In this document: positions 1 to 11,700 of the stretch, piece by piece
How positions within the stretch are numbered: position 1 is the stretch's first letter
Layout: every line of letters starts with the position of its first letter
From: Galaxea fascicularis
Taxonomy: Eukaryota > Cnidaria > Anthozoa > Scleractinia > Euphylliidae
Length of the DNA: 64,000 bases
Reading direction: 5' to 3'
NCBI GenBank assembly: GCA_948470475.1
Contig: OX419337.1
Coordinates: forward strand, 38,698,505-38,762,504
Program-made: the position numbers and the translations under genes
Notes under the pieces: model-generated
The model's database searches: none
The model's input: the letters and a program-made list of their open reading frames with translations, nothing else
Told to the model about the DNA's origin: nothing

Positions 1-2425
1 TTGAAATCTGAAATAACTACATGTACTTGTGGGGTCCTCTTGTCCTACAAGAATATGAGGCCTCAACATAACGGAAGATGCCACTACCAGTGCACTTGCC
101 TCCCAACAGTACATGTATGGTCTGGCTTTGATTGCCAGAGTTCAGCTGAGCCACATGTTTGTTCTTGTACTTGCTACTTAAGGTTTTTCTCCAGTACTCT
201 GGAGTAAGGCTCTATGTACAGGGAGGCTCTGCACCAAAGTGGTGCTATTTTCCACCCTTGACATTTTCTAGTGGATAGAGAATTACGTCTGTAAAGCTAC
301 ATCTGAAGGTGTTGCAAATCTAGGATTGCCCTGTGAATTGGCCGGGGAAAAACTGATTGTTTACGAAGAGTTGCTATCTGTAAAATTATTGATCTCCTGC
401 TGTATGCTATTTACAGTAAATGACCAGTTTAAACACACATGATTACAGAAGAATATCCTTTCAAAAGTAACAAAGTTGAATAAAAACAAGAACAAACAAA
501 GCTTTCTTGCAATTGGTTTGCAAATTGATATTTTATGGAACAGGAAGGATTAATCATTACAACATGTTCATCAGCATACAATTTCTCCTCAATAGTTTCT
601 ACTTCAAATCTAACTAATGGGTAATAATAATAATAATAATATATTATTATAGATTATTTTCGTAAGTGATCATTATCTTTCTCCTGGCCTGTTAAGTGTG
701 TCAGTGTATTTAATTACTGCATAACATGCATAATATGTTTGAAGACTAATATAAATAAATTTAACATTATAATGTCAATAAACATTTCCTAGAGGATGTG
801 AAATTTTGATCGTATTAAAGAACTCTTTTTGGTAGCAAAGTAAAATGAGTTTTGTTTTTAGATTATGATGGTAATGTTTGACCTACCAAGCAATACTGTA
901 CAAATTTCTGTAAATACCAGTAATAAGTATGCTGTATCATTTCCACTTCAAATGACAAAGTTATGCACATGTAATGGTCAGAGTCTTATGGTAATGGTTT
1001 TTTCTAATTGTTAAGAACTAAAAAAAACCTGACAATGTTGATATGAACTGTTAAGCTGCCATTCCTCTTCACAGGAACATAAAACAATATGGTCCACATC
1101 TTAAGTATGAACATCATTTCCAGTCCATAATTATGCAGAAGAAGAGTGAGTTTAGAGAGACTTTCAATATAAAGCAAAAGAGCTATACACACACCCTTTT
1201 AGTCAGAAACCCTCGTGCATGTTCTAGCTATAAAGCATCAAATATCAACATATCAAAACAGGAAATAAAATGATTTGATGGAGCAATGATACAGCACATT
1301 AATTTTAGTTTTGAAACCAAAGTGTATACCTAGATAGCTTTTGTAAAACCTTTACCTAATTCTTATTAAAATGTTACATAAATTTCTCTTTTACATCACA
1401 GAATACTATTGGTACATACATACCTGAGCAGAAAAAATAAGACTTTTCACTTGTCATTAAATGTCTCTGTAACTGGATTGTAACATTTGCAAGAGTAGCT
1501 AATACAGCTGCTTTAATTTGAAATATACAAATAAGGAGTTAATAAATTAAATGTTAATGCTGAGCTTTTACTGAACATTCGAGTAGTCAGACTGAATCCC
1601 ACCCAATGTTCACATATGTATACTATATATTAAATTGTCTCTGTAACATCTGATGAGATATCTTGGTACCACATAGTTACAACTGGCCTTTGAACCACTG
1701 AAAGAATGGAATCTGGTATTTAAGCCTACAAAGATACTTATTTAATATGTGGCTGTATTTCTTCCAAATGTGTAGTTACAGATTTCCATACTTGTGAGTG
1801 GAATCATTAATCAGTCAACAAAATTTGGTTTTCGTCTTCATTGGAAGGGGTATAAGTGTCTGGGAGACATAAAAGCATATTGATTATTGTAATTTTTTTT
1901 TTACTGGTCTAGAAATTTTTGCATGCTTATGCTCAAACTGTTGGACTTAAGGCCTGATAGTGAACAAAATCAGCCCAGTTTGATTTAGCCATATTTATAC
2001 CTCCCAGTCACCAAAATTCCTGACCATCCCCTCCATTTCTCTCAAAATGGTGATAACTTTGAGGTTAGTCATTCTTTTTGACCCCTAAAATTTTTTTTTA
2101 AATCTGTGGATAAAATCCCATAGTACACCCATATTATACTGTACACAACAACTTTTTCTCCAGTGACTGAATTGTCCACTTTTGACATTATTATTAAAAA
2201 GTTATGAAAGTGACAAATTGCTTTTGTTCATAAACCGCAGACTGTGCATGAGCAAACTCACTGATTCTTAGCAATTAAAATCTATGAACCACAACTGACA
2301 CAGCAACACCAAGAGGCTGAGCACAAGTCAGTGATTCTGCCCTGAGGAACAGAGTTCCTGTTTTCGCATTATGGATGTAGAATTTCCATTAATTGTTTGT
2401 TCCTCTAATATCTGACAACCACCAC
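1..2425. other. 3' flank of the SMOC-like gene, no further gene seen
   Basis: AT-rich sequence downstream of the SMOC-like stop codon. The part next to 2425 is probably 3' UTR, but I see no clear AATAAA on the minus strand to place its end. An ATA-type microsatellite lies at about 622-651. The short open frames here (68 and 62 codons) have no recognisable motif and no supporting splice context. Confidence 0.5.
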
Positions 2426-2730
2426 TCATTGTAAAGGCATTCTTGAAGTTGTCCGCAAGCAACGAGTCCATTCCATCATTGACAAACCTTTGTCTTTGTC
2501 AAGATCGCAATCATTTAATAGTTTTTTGCCACACTTTCTTCCTCGCTTGATGTTTCCAAGGTGTTTTTTCATGGGAGGTGTAAGGAATTCATTTGACACA
2601 AGAAGTTTGTCTCTATTTTTGTCCAGACGATTAAATTTCCAGATTAAAACCTGATTGTCTGTTAGGTAACTGGCAAGAAGACGAAGTTCCCCAGATCTGG
2701 CACTTCTTCGCTGATTTCTTATTAACGTTT
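2426..2730 (-). CDS. SMOC-like exon 9: EF-hand pair of second SPARC-EC domain and stop
   Basis: The acceptor is TTTGTTTCATAG. It encodes a helix with YLTDNQVLIWKFNRLD, then EF loops DKNRDKLLVSNE and DLDKDKGLSMME, with cysteines RKC..NDCD..RC, and ends in TGA at 2428-2426. The EC fold is complete, and both loops keep residues 1, 3, 5 and 12. Confidence 0.92.
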
Positions 2731-5700
2731 CTATGAAACAAAAACAAGAAGACCCAAGATAAGTGGAATAAACACTTCGATCAAATACGTGTAAGTTATG
2801 AAGAAGTGCTTTCAACATCAAATGCCAGTACTAGAAAATTTCATTTCATTTCATTTCATATAATAAGAATCAGACGAATTAGCTTGCAGTACACATTTTA
2901 TATATCAGGGGGGGGGGGGTGAGTAAATGTTGGACTGGTGAAAGGAGTGACAAAAGGAAGGTCACTGCCAATGAGGCGTCGCTGATATGATGACGATGAT
3001 GATGATAGTTATGGCACTGGTGGCTTTTCTCATACATTCATCCCCCATGTGCCTTTCCAGAGTCAATGTTAACATCCTCTCCTGGACCCTACCTCCACAG
3101 ATTACAACCAGAGACTGGGCCACAACACTGGAGACAACATCCCATTCTCTTTGTGATCAGTGTGTGGGTTCTTTAACATTCTACAGGGTTAGAACTTTCT
3201 CCTCAGTTATTTAAAGACCCTGAATGTTGGTGCAGCGCGGGGTTGAACCTGCAACCTCCCACACGGTAGTCCAGTGCCAACCGACTGAGCTAGCCGGTCA
3301 CAGGGGGGAAGGGGGATGGAGAGTCTGCTCATTTTTACTCCCCACCCAGCTAATTACACACACTATTATACATGTATTACTTACGAATTATTAAATTGCG
3401 ACAATCATTCTCATACCTGATTCATTTTCAGGATCTGATGGTGAATCTTCTTCAACTTCATTTCGAAATAGTTTGAGCATATGTCTTTTAAACGATGTCC
3501 ACAAATCTTGGGCGCATTCTGGAGAAATAAAAATATTCCAAGATCAAAACTGTATAAATAATTTGTTTGTGGTTCAGATAAAATATCATATAAATAAAAT
3601 AATATTATTTGAAAATGCAAAGTTTTTCTAATCATTCTCTGCAGCTTGACAAGGAAACGTACTTAGGATTCATGAGTTGTATATGTCTGCATTTCCACTG
3701 CAAAATCACTGGTCGTTGACCAAAAGTGAAACAGTACAATTCATGAAAAATACTTTAATGGCAAATTTATGGTTATTCATCTACCTTTCTTTGCTGGGTT
3801 TGATGAATTTTTTTTGGACACTGAAACAAAAGGAAATTCACAAACAAGTCAGAATAAATCCTTAAAGTAGAACATCATGAAATTTGGCACTTGTGCAACT
3901 TGTAAACTAAACAGTTGCACTACAATAAGATGACAACTTTCAACAGACTCCAGGTCCAAGGCTGTTGCCTATTAAGGTAGCCTGGTAGCCTGAGGCACCC
4001 GAAGAATAGCTCTGGGTGCCTTAATTTTTCATGCCAACACCTTTCACTTCATATGTTAGGCTCCTAAGTTCTCAGCGTTTAGCTCCGAGGGCCCCTTCAA
4101 AATTTCATTAGGCAGCAGCCTTGAGGTCAGATCCTACTGAAAGGATATGTAAGCATAAAAAGTCATCCAAGCAAGACTAGGATGAAAATTGCAGCCAAAA
4201 AAATAGAAATAACCCAAGGAGTCATCCTTAAATTTTCAAACGTATTTTGAAAAGGTGCTGATATATACTTCATTAGTGACAGCCAAAGTTACTGACAACC
4301 ACTCATTTTGCAAATATAAAAATATCCCAATTGAAATACAAATGACAAAGTAACATCAGCTTACTATATTTCCAACAGTCCAGGGAGCTTGACTTCTTTG
4401 TTGTGTCAGGAATTGGTTTCCCTGTGTCCACATCAACACACCAACAGTAACCAATAGAGTAACTACATTGAGTTGGTGCATAAGACCCATCACTTGCACA
4501 ACGAGGTAGGTATTGTTGACTGGAGCTTGAAGATTGCTGGCTTGATTTTAATGCTGCTAGATATTCTCCTGTACATTTTTTTATTTCTGTTGATCAGAAT
4601 AAAATGCAATAATCAATATCATAATTAAATGCAAATATTGCAAGTCGCCCAAATCCAGTAAGACACAAGAAGCCACAGGTAGCCTATACTTGGACCTGCT
4701 GATTAAAACATAGCTCAAGTTCCATTGTAATTCAATTTTAAGTAAACGTTTAACTTGCTCACTACAATTTGCTCTGTATATGCTTTGGAATGAAACACCA
4801 AGGATCAATGAGGCTAGCTGCTATGTGAAGCTTATCAACAAATCACCATCAGTTGAAAAAAAGGACATCAAAACAAACATCTCATGGTCAAAGATGTCCT
4901 TCAAACAGGACTTCAACTATTCATAGGCAAATTGATCTATGTAAAGTTCACAGTTAGGGCTGGTTCACACTTTGACATAAGCATAAGCATAAGAAAAAAT
5001 ACATGTGTGAACGGGGGTTACATAAGCATAAGCATAAGCATAAACACAAGGAATGGAAAAACTTCCATTCCTTGTGCTTATGCTTATGTTTATGCTTATG
5101 CTTATGTAACCCCGGTTCACACATGTATTTTTCTTATGCTTATGTTTATGCTTATGCTTATGCTTATGCGCTTATGTCAAAGTGTGAACCAGCCCTTAAC
5201 CATAACCTGCAAACACAGCCACCTCTCATCACTCCCAGTTGCTAGGTTCATTTTGGTTTAAACACCCCTTAATTAAGTACCAGGAGTGCTGAGAGGTGGC
5301 TGTCTTCACAGGCTAAGTTCACCACTGTGGTAAAGGAATTTACAAAGTCTAGGAAGTCGAAACTGTAACACAACAGTGACAAATTATGGAAGTACAGAGA
5401 TCTTTAGAAAGACGTCTCACCTTTGACGCCAAAACATGTATACCACTCATTCAGAGATATTCTGTGGTCATTGTCTTTGTCACAGTGTGGTATAAATGTA
5501 CGGCTACATTTTTTGGGATGAATAGACTTTCTAGTGGTTTTCAAGAAACTGTGGAGTTCCTTGTTTTCCAGCATATAGTCAGCATTTGCATCAAGATGAG
5601 TGAACTTCCAAAGTAACAGATGAACTTTTCCCATGCTGTCAGACTGACCTTGAATAATTAAAAACGAAGAGGAAATCAGTGGAAAAAAAATGCAGAGGAA

Positions 5701-8700
5701 TGTTTCTTAACTGGAATGAAGTTCACATGCCAAATGTCAGTTACTTTTGGGCACAATGGAGGCAGGATGGCCTAGTGGTTAGGGCGCTGGATTTCAATGC
5801 GGTGACCCGGGTTCAAATCCCACTCTGGCCACTAGCTGGTGTTGTTCTGGGTAGGTGCCTGGTTCAACTCCTTGGTCACCCTTGTAAATAGCCAACTGGT
5901 TTGCCTCCCACTGGTTGGGATTCTTATCATATTAAGCTTATTTGAATTATTTGTTTCTTTGAATTTAAGTGGAGTGCATGTAAACTAGCTTGGATAGCTA
6001 AGTGCACTTCTGATATAAACACAGATTTTTTTTTCTAACATCAAAAATCAACCAAAAACTGGGAGAATATTCCTGCCCTGAGCCCTTCAATGAAAGGTGC
6101 ATGTGTTATTTGTTGATTTGCCAAATTGCAGATAGAAAAGGAAAAGGACAGAAGTCATCTACAAGGCCTAACTCCACCCCACCCCCCATCCCTACTTAAA
6201 ACTTAAACTCAGAGCCAACCTATAAATGGGCAAAAACTTCATGCTAGCCCACATTTAGAGCACATATAAAAGAAGACAATAAAGTACATTTACAGGACAA
6301 TAGATCAGGACAATAGAGGAATACGGATTTACATATTTGGCTTACCATGACGTTCTTGCCTATAAATGAATTTAAAAAAGAAATTGAAAAAATAACATAA
6401 TAAACAGAACTAGCTACACCCTTGCAAGAAGCAAGAAATTAAACTAATGCATAATGACCATAGGCTCAAATATGTCAATGTCAAATATTATTCTCTTCTA
6501 TCACTATCCATTCCCAATAATCTCCACAGGAATACAATGCTTTTAGTTTTTTTCTAACCTTGCACTTTGTCAGTTGAGGTTGGAGATGATGTTTGAACAA
6601 TTTCCAAAAGTTCTTTGGACAGGAATTTTACAAGCTTCTCATTAAAACTAGCTCGCACATCTTCTGGACAACCTGAAATAGAAGGATCTTGGGGTAAGTG
6701 ACATGTAAGTTATTCGTCTTGAATACTTTGCTTCACATTGTCTTTCACCACTAATTACAGTTCAGTAATCTGTTGTATTCAGTACTGGGTACCAGCAAGC
6801 AGTGAAAGTTTAATGCTGTTAACATCCAAGAGGGGGTGAGAGCCAATTAAGTGTCAGATCTATCCTGTTGATCACTCTTCAGCAGGGTAGGCCAAGTAAT
6901 GTTCAAGTGTGTAAAATGACATAATTCAACATAATTGCTTACCTTTGCAATTTTTACAAAAAGGCTTCCGTCCTTTTCCTGGTGACTTGCTTGATGGTTT
7001 AACTGCAAGAAGTGAATGAAGTGAATGAAGTTCAAGTTGTATTAAGTGTTCCAAAGAGAAGTGCAATGGCATGTGTGCACTTTCACTAGATTATACTATG
7101 CAGCTATTATATCTAGACAAATCAATCAGAGGGCATTTTATTACTCCAAAAGAAAACTGTGCCTCCAGATTTTGTCCAGATTAGGGAATTTTTAATGCTG
7201 GACAACTTTTTTCTCACATAATTTGTACAGTAGAAAGGTATTGCAAGGCAATTCTTTAAAACACCGAGCAGGTTTAGCTATCAGGTAAAAATAATTTTTA
7301 AAGCATTCAGCTAACAATGCAAACTAAAATTAAATAAAACTTACATTAAATAAGCCTCACAGTATCAAAAAAAGGTACCCTTTCATCTTAAAGATGTTTC
7401 CTTAATAGTGATCACTAATAAATGAGTTGGTGTTTTTTGACGTCATTGCAGCATGGAACTTACTATGTGTTGGCTGGGGTGCACATTTTGGTTGGCTCTG
7501 CCACACTCTTGTGCCTTTAATTTCTCCACCTGTGCTGTCCACACACCAACAGTAATGTGATGTATTAAGACACTGCACTTGAGAGTAACTACCATCAGGC
7601 TCACAGTTTGGTACAAAAACACCCAGCATTATCAGATCTTTGGCTCGAGCCTGTTGTAATGCATCATGCCTTTCACGTAGGCATTTTGAAGTTGGTGCAC
7701 TTATTATCAGGTTGTCGCCTTGCAGTGGAAACTGTCTCGACCCTTTCAAAAAAATGTTGGGAAGTGTTAATACAAAACAAAGATGTACAACACATCGCTG
7801 CAATGTAACTAAAGGCATTTAAACCCAGTGATGCTTGTTCTTTAATGTAGCAGCTTCATCCAGTGTTCCAGATAACTTTCAGAGTCTGAGGGTCACAGAA
7901 GAGTTTGAAGGGGGCAGAATTCAAAGAAGTGGGTCTTCCAAAATTTTCTTACTCAAAAACTCAAGTGGGTCGGACAGGCACATGCATGAGTGACTGCCTG
8001 TTAAGAGAAAGATTTTATAGGGTTTTGACCACTACTTGAACAAGGAAATTGTCACTTTACCTTTACATCTTCCTCTCTGGACCATCCTTACTCTATGCCC
8101 ACTGCATTTTGCCATCTGAAGCAGACAGCGACTACTGTATGTTCTTCCATCACTTCCACATACTGGATGAGATTCCACCTCACCTGGGAAACACTGTTTA
8201 CATGTGCCATCAACCTCCTGGGAAAGGAACACATCCATCATTCCTCTATAGTACTTTGCAACTGCCAATCCTATTCACAATATTGCTCTGTTTGAGACCT
8301 GAGACCAATATGAATATTCTCCTCACTGAGCTCCAGATGTGTCTTATGGCTTATGTTGGGAGAATCTGTTCAATCATCTCTGGAGGCAATCCATCTTTGG
8401 TGATCATTTTGTTTATTCTCATGAGTTGTATGCATAAGCAAGTAGCAACAATGCAAGGAGACATAACACGCTTGTCACTATCAGGGTTTAATGTGTGCAC
8501 TCTCCCACTACCCTTCAACTACAAACATGTTCACAAGACACCTTCCAACTGCGTTCGAGATTCTCAGTCAATTCACACACAGGGGTACTTTTTGTACTTG
8601 TCAACCAACAATAGCACACCGTGCAAGACAGAACTAATAATCTCTTTGTAAAATCCTTCACTCAAAAAGCCCATTCAACACTGCATGAAACTAAATTAGT

Positions 8701-11700
8701 CAGAATTCCGGGGTAATATTTTTGTTTCCACATGATGAACTTTAAGCCACCAAATGTTTCTTGCAGGGAAATTCTTATAGCTCCCAACAGCAATTTTAGA
8801 TTTTGTTGAGAAATGTCAGAATTAGAGGTTTCCTCAAAAAATGATTTCGAATCCCACACACAAAGTTATCATAATAATTTTGTACCTTTAATTCATCATT
8901 TGCTCAAGCTTTTGCTACCACAAAGAAAACTGGTATTTTACTTTGCATCAATGTTATTGGACAAAAGAGAGCAATACACTCTGCATTGTTTCTTTCACAT
9001 ACTACTGTTTTTTTTTCTCTAGACTTGTTCAACTACTTAAAGTTGTTTTATCCTGAAAGTGGAATACTAGATGAGACATATTGTGTCAAAAGTTCAATGG
9101 GTTTCACGTCGCCAGCCACACCTCTAGAAATGGAAGAAGGCATTTGATTTTCTGACTCCTGGAATCTTAAATTACAATTTCACAAAGTACAAGTACAAAC
9201 ACAACAGAATGCTTTGCACAAGGTTCCCCAGAGAAAGCCTCATGCAGAAAGATTTTCGGCAACAACAAATGAAGCCTCAAACCTGCCATTGCACCACAAA
9301 GAAAACATATTTTAAAGAGGACCGGCATCGGCGTTGCACCCAGGACCTTACACGATGTTATTCTGGTGTATAATACAAAATGTCTGTACATATCAAGTGT
9401 CATGAAATATTACTCATGTTAAGTTTTTCTCCGCTCTTTACGTAACAACCACGTCCTTCGTTTTCTTCCTCGAAACATTTGCTAAAACCTTCGCTTAATA
9501 AATTTACCTTAGCTTAACAACTCCTTCCTCATCTTTGAGCGGAAAATTTCTTCCGTCACACGGAAATCTGATCTCTTTATTCTTTACTATCACCTTGATT
9601 CCTCGCTTCATTATGAAGTTTTAGGAAACAAACAGGCACAGAAATATTGGTCATAGTATTTAGATCACGCGAGGGATATGTCCTCGCACGTGCACAAATT
9701 CGACGAGTAAACAACATTTTCAAGTCACGTACATTTCGCAATCTCAACGTTTTTCGCCTTATAGGTTCAGTGAGAGCTCACTGCGATAAGACAAAGACAC
9801 AGAACGCACGCGGTCGATTTAAGATTTCGCCTACTTCATAAACATCTGGGGCCGAATAGCCTTCAAGAACCAAACAATTACGCATTATTCAAGATGGCGC
9901 GAACGTGTGTTGCGTCACACCTCCAAGTACAAAGAAATGCGTTGAGGTTGAGTACAATGAGATGGAATACTCCAGAGCGAAAGGATAAGATAATTCGAAT
10001 GCTTCGGAATCAATCCTCTGGGTATATAGCTCGATGTTATAGATATAAAATATAAGTTATTTTTAAAGATCATTCATCGTTCTCTTCTTTGACATGTACA
10101 GAGTTACTGGCATGTTTCTTAAGCCGTTCGATTGTTTTGAGTAATCGAGCGTTCTCTTCACGCAAAACTTCATTTTCAACCTTGATACGGTAATTTTCAT
10201 CCTCCAAATACTCAGCCCTTATTTGAGTTTCTAATTCCCGAACACGGCGGGCATCTCTTGACCGTTTAGCTGATGCATTATTTCTTTGTCGTTTCTCCCA
10301 GTATCTCTGATCTTTGCCGTTGCCAACAGTCGTATTAACGACACTGCCATTTTTAAAGTCGCCCCGTTTCGCACGAGATTTAGAAGGAAAAATCGCATGC
10401 GAATGTCCAGAGGGTGGGACTGTGTCTTCACTTGATGAGCTGGATCGCTCTTTGCGTGTTAATTCCTCGCTTGAATCCGACTGACAATCCGACTCTGTCG
10501 TTTTCGCGAGCTTCTGATCAGGAACATCTTCCCTTTCTCCGTCGTTTAACGACGACAAGCGAGGATTGGAAAATGACTGCAAAGAGACCACCTTTAAAAT
10601 ATCATTGATCGAATTTTCTCCGAAATACGGAATTCTTCGACCATACACAACCGGATCCTCGGTCAATTTGCGCAAGCCATTTGGTGTCGATTTCTTTTCC
10701 CCAGAACACTCCGAAGGTGAATCATCTGAACTGTCACTTCGCGAGCGCTTCCTCGCCCTTCTCGGTCCCCTGTGGCGTTCTTCTTCCATCTCGAAACTTC
10801 AACACTTGCTCACTAGTGTTTTCAACCTATAACTCCTTTAAAAGCGAGATCCAGACAACGCAAACAACATTCAATCCCCTCCTTTGGAAGTGCACAAGCT
10901 GAGAGGAGAATGCAATGCATTGAACTTACACCTTTGACACACGCGAATTAAGTCATCCTGGAAAACAAGCCACTGAGCATGCGTCTTTGGCCGTAACAAT
11001 AGCTTGATTGACAGAGAAGCTAGACAACAGACATGTTATATAACCTGTGTCCTCAACAAATATCATGCAATAAACGCCTATAGCAACTCGCGAAAGAATT
11101 GTACTCTATCTGCTCACGTGTATTGTTCGCCCGTGCGCTAAAAGAATGCAGCGCTCAAACGAATTTCAATTAGCGCTGCGTGCTAAGTAAAATTTATTAT
11201 TTTCTCTTGTCGTTTTTGCGCAAAGACTCACGAACTTCACGGGTACTGGTGAAAAAATATTGAAGTATTGCACTCAAAATGATAAATAAACTGATCGTTT
11301 AAAGGAGGATATTTCAAATTTCGACCAATGGTTCAAGAGGATTTCTGCCTTTTTTTTTTAGAGGTCGATATTGTACACCAGGGAACCGAAAACACCTTTA
11401 TCGCCTGGGGTATTTCCTTTAACATTTACCGTCTGGTCACAAGTAAACAGCCTGTAAACCATAAATAAAAGCGTAGAAATCCTTGTAAGGACTTGAAAAA
11501 CGACGCTAGAAGCAGCTGTCTTGTAAGGAAAGTATATTGGCGAATTGTTTTATGCGACACTTCAGAATATTCGATCATAACCTGTGAAAACCTTTTTGGC
11601 AGGAAGACATAACATGCGCTCTTTGCTTCCGTTGTGTTAACTTGGAGAGATTTTGTCTGTAACACAAACTGTAAGGAATTTAAATGCGTTGCTAGCGAAT

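Noticed and set aside
4884..5261. Overlapping open frames rich in His-Lys or Tyr-Ala repeats
   Set aside because: They are translations of the CATAAG arrays in the Harbinger-like MITE.
8049..8651. 200-codon plus-strand open frame
   Set aside because: It runs antisense over the SMOC-like Kazal exon, which has cysteine pattern, splice signals and phase support on the minus strand. No domain in the plus frame.
9508..9611. Minus-strand ATG frame of 34 codons ending in a perfect GTAAAT donor, considered as a SMOC-like first exon
   Set aside because: It ends in phase 2 while the Kazal exon needs phase 0, and the Lys-rich peptide is not a signal peptide. It also overlaps the likely bZIP 3' UTR.
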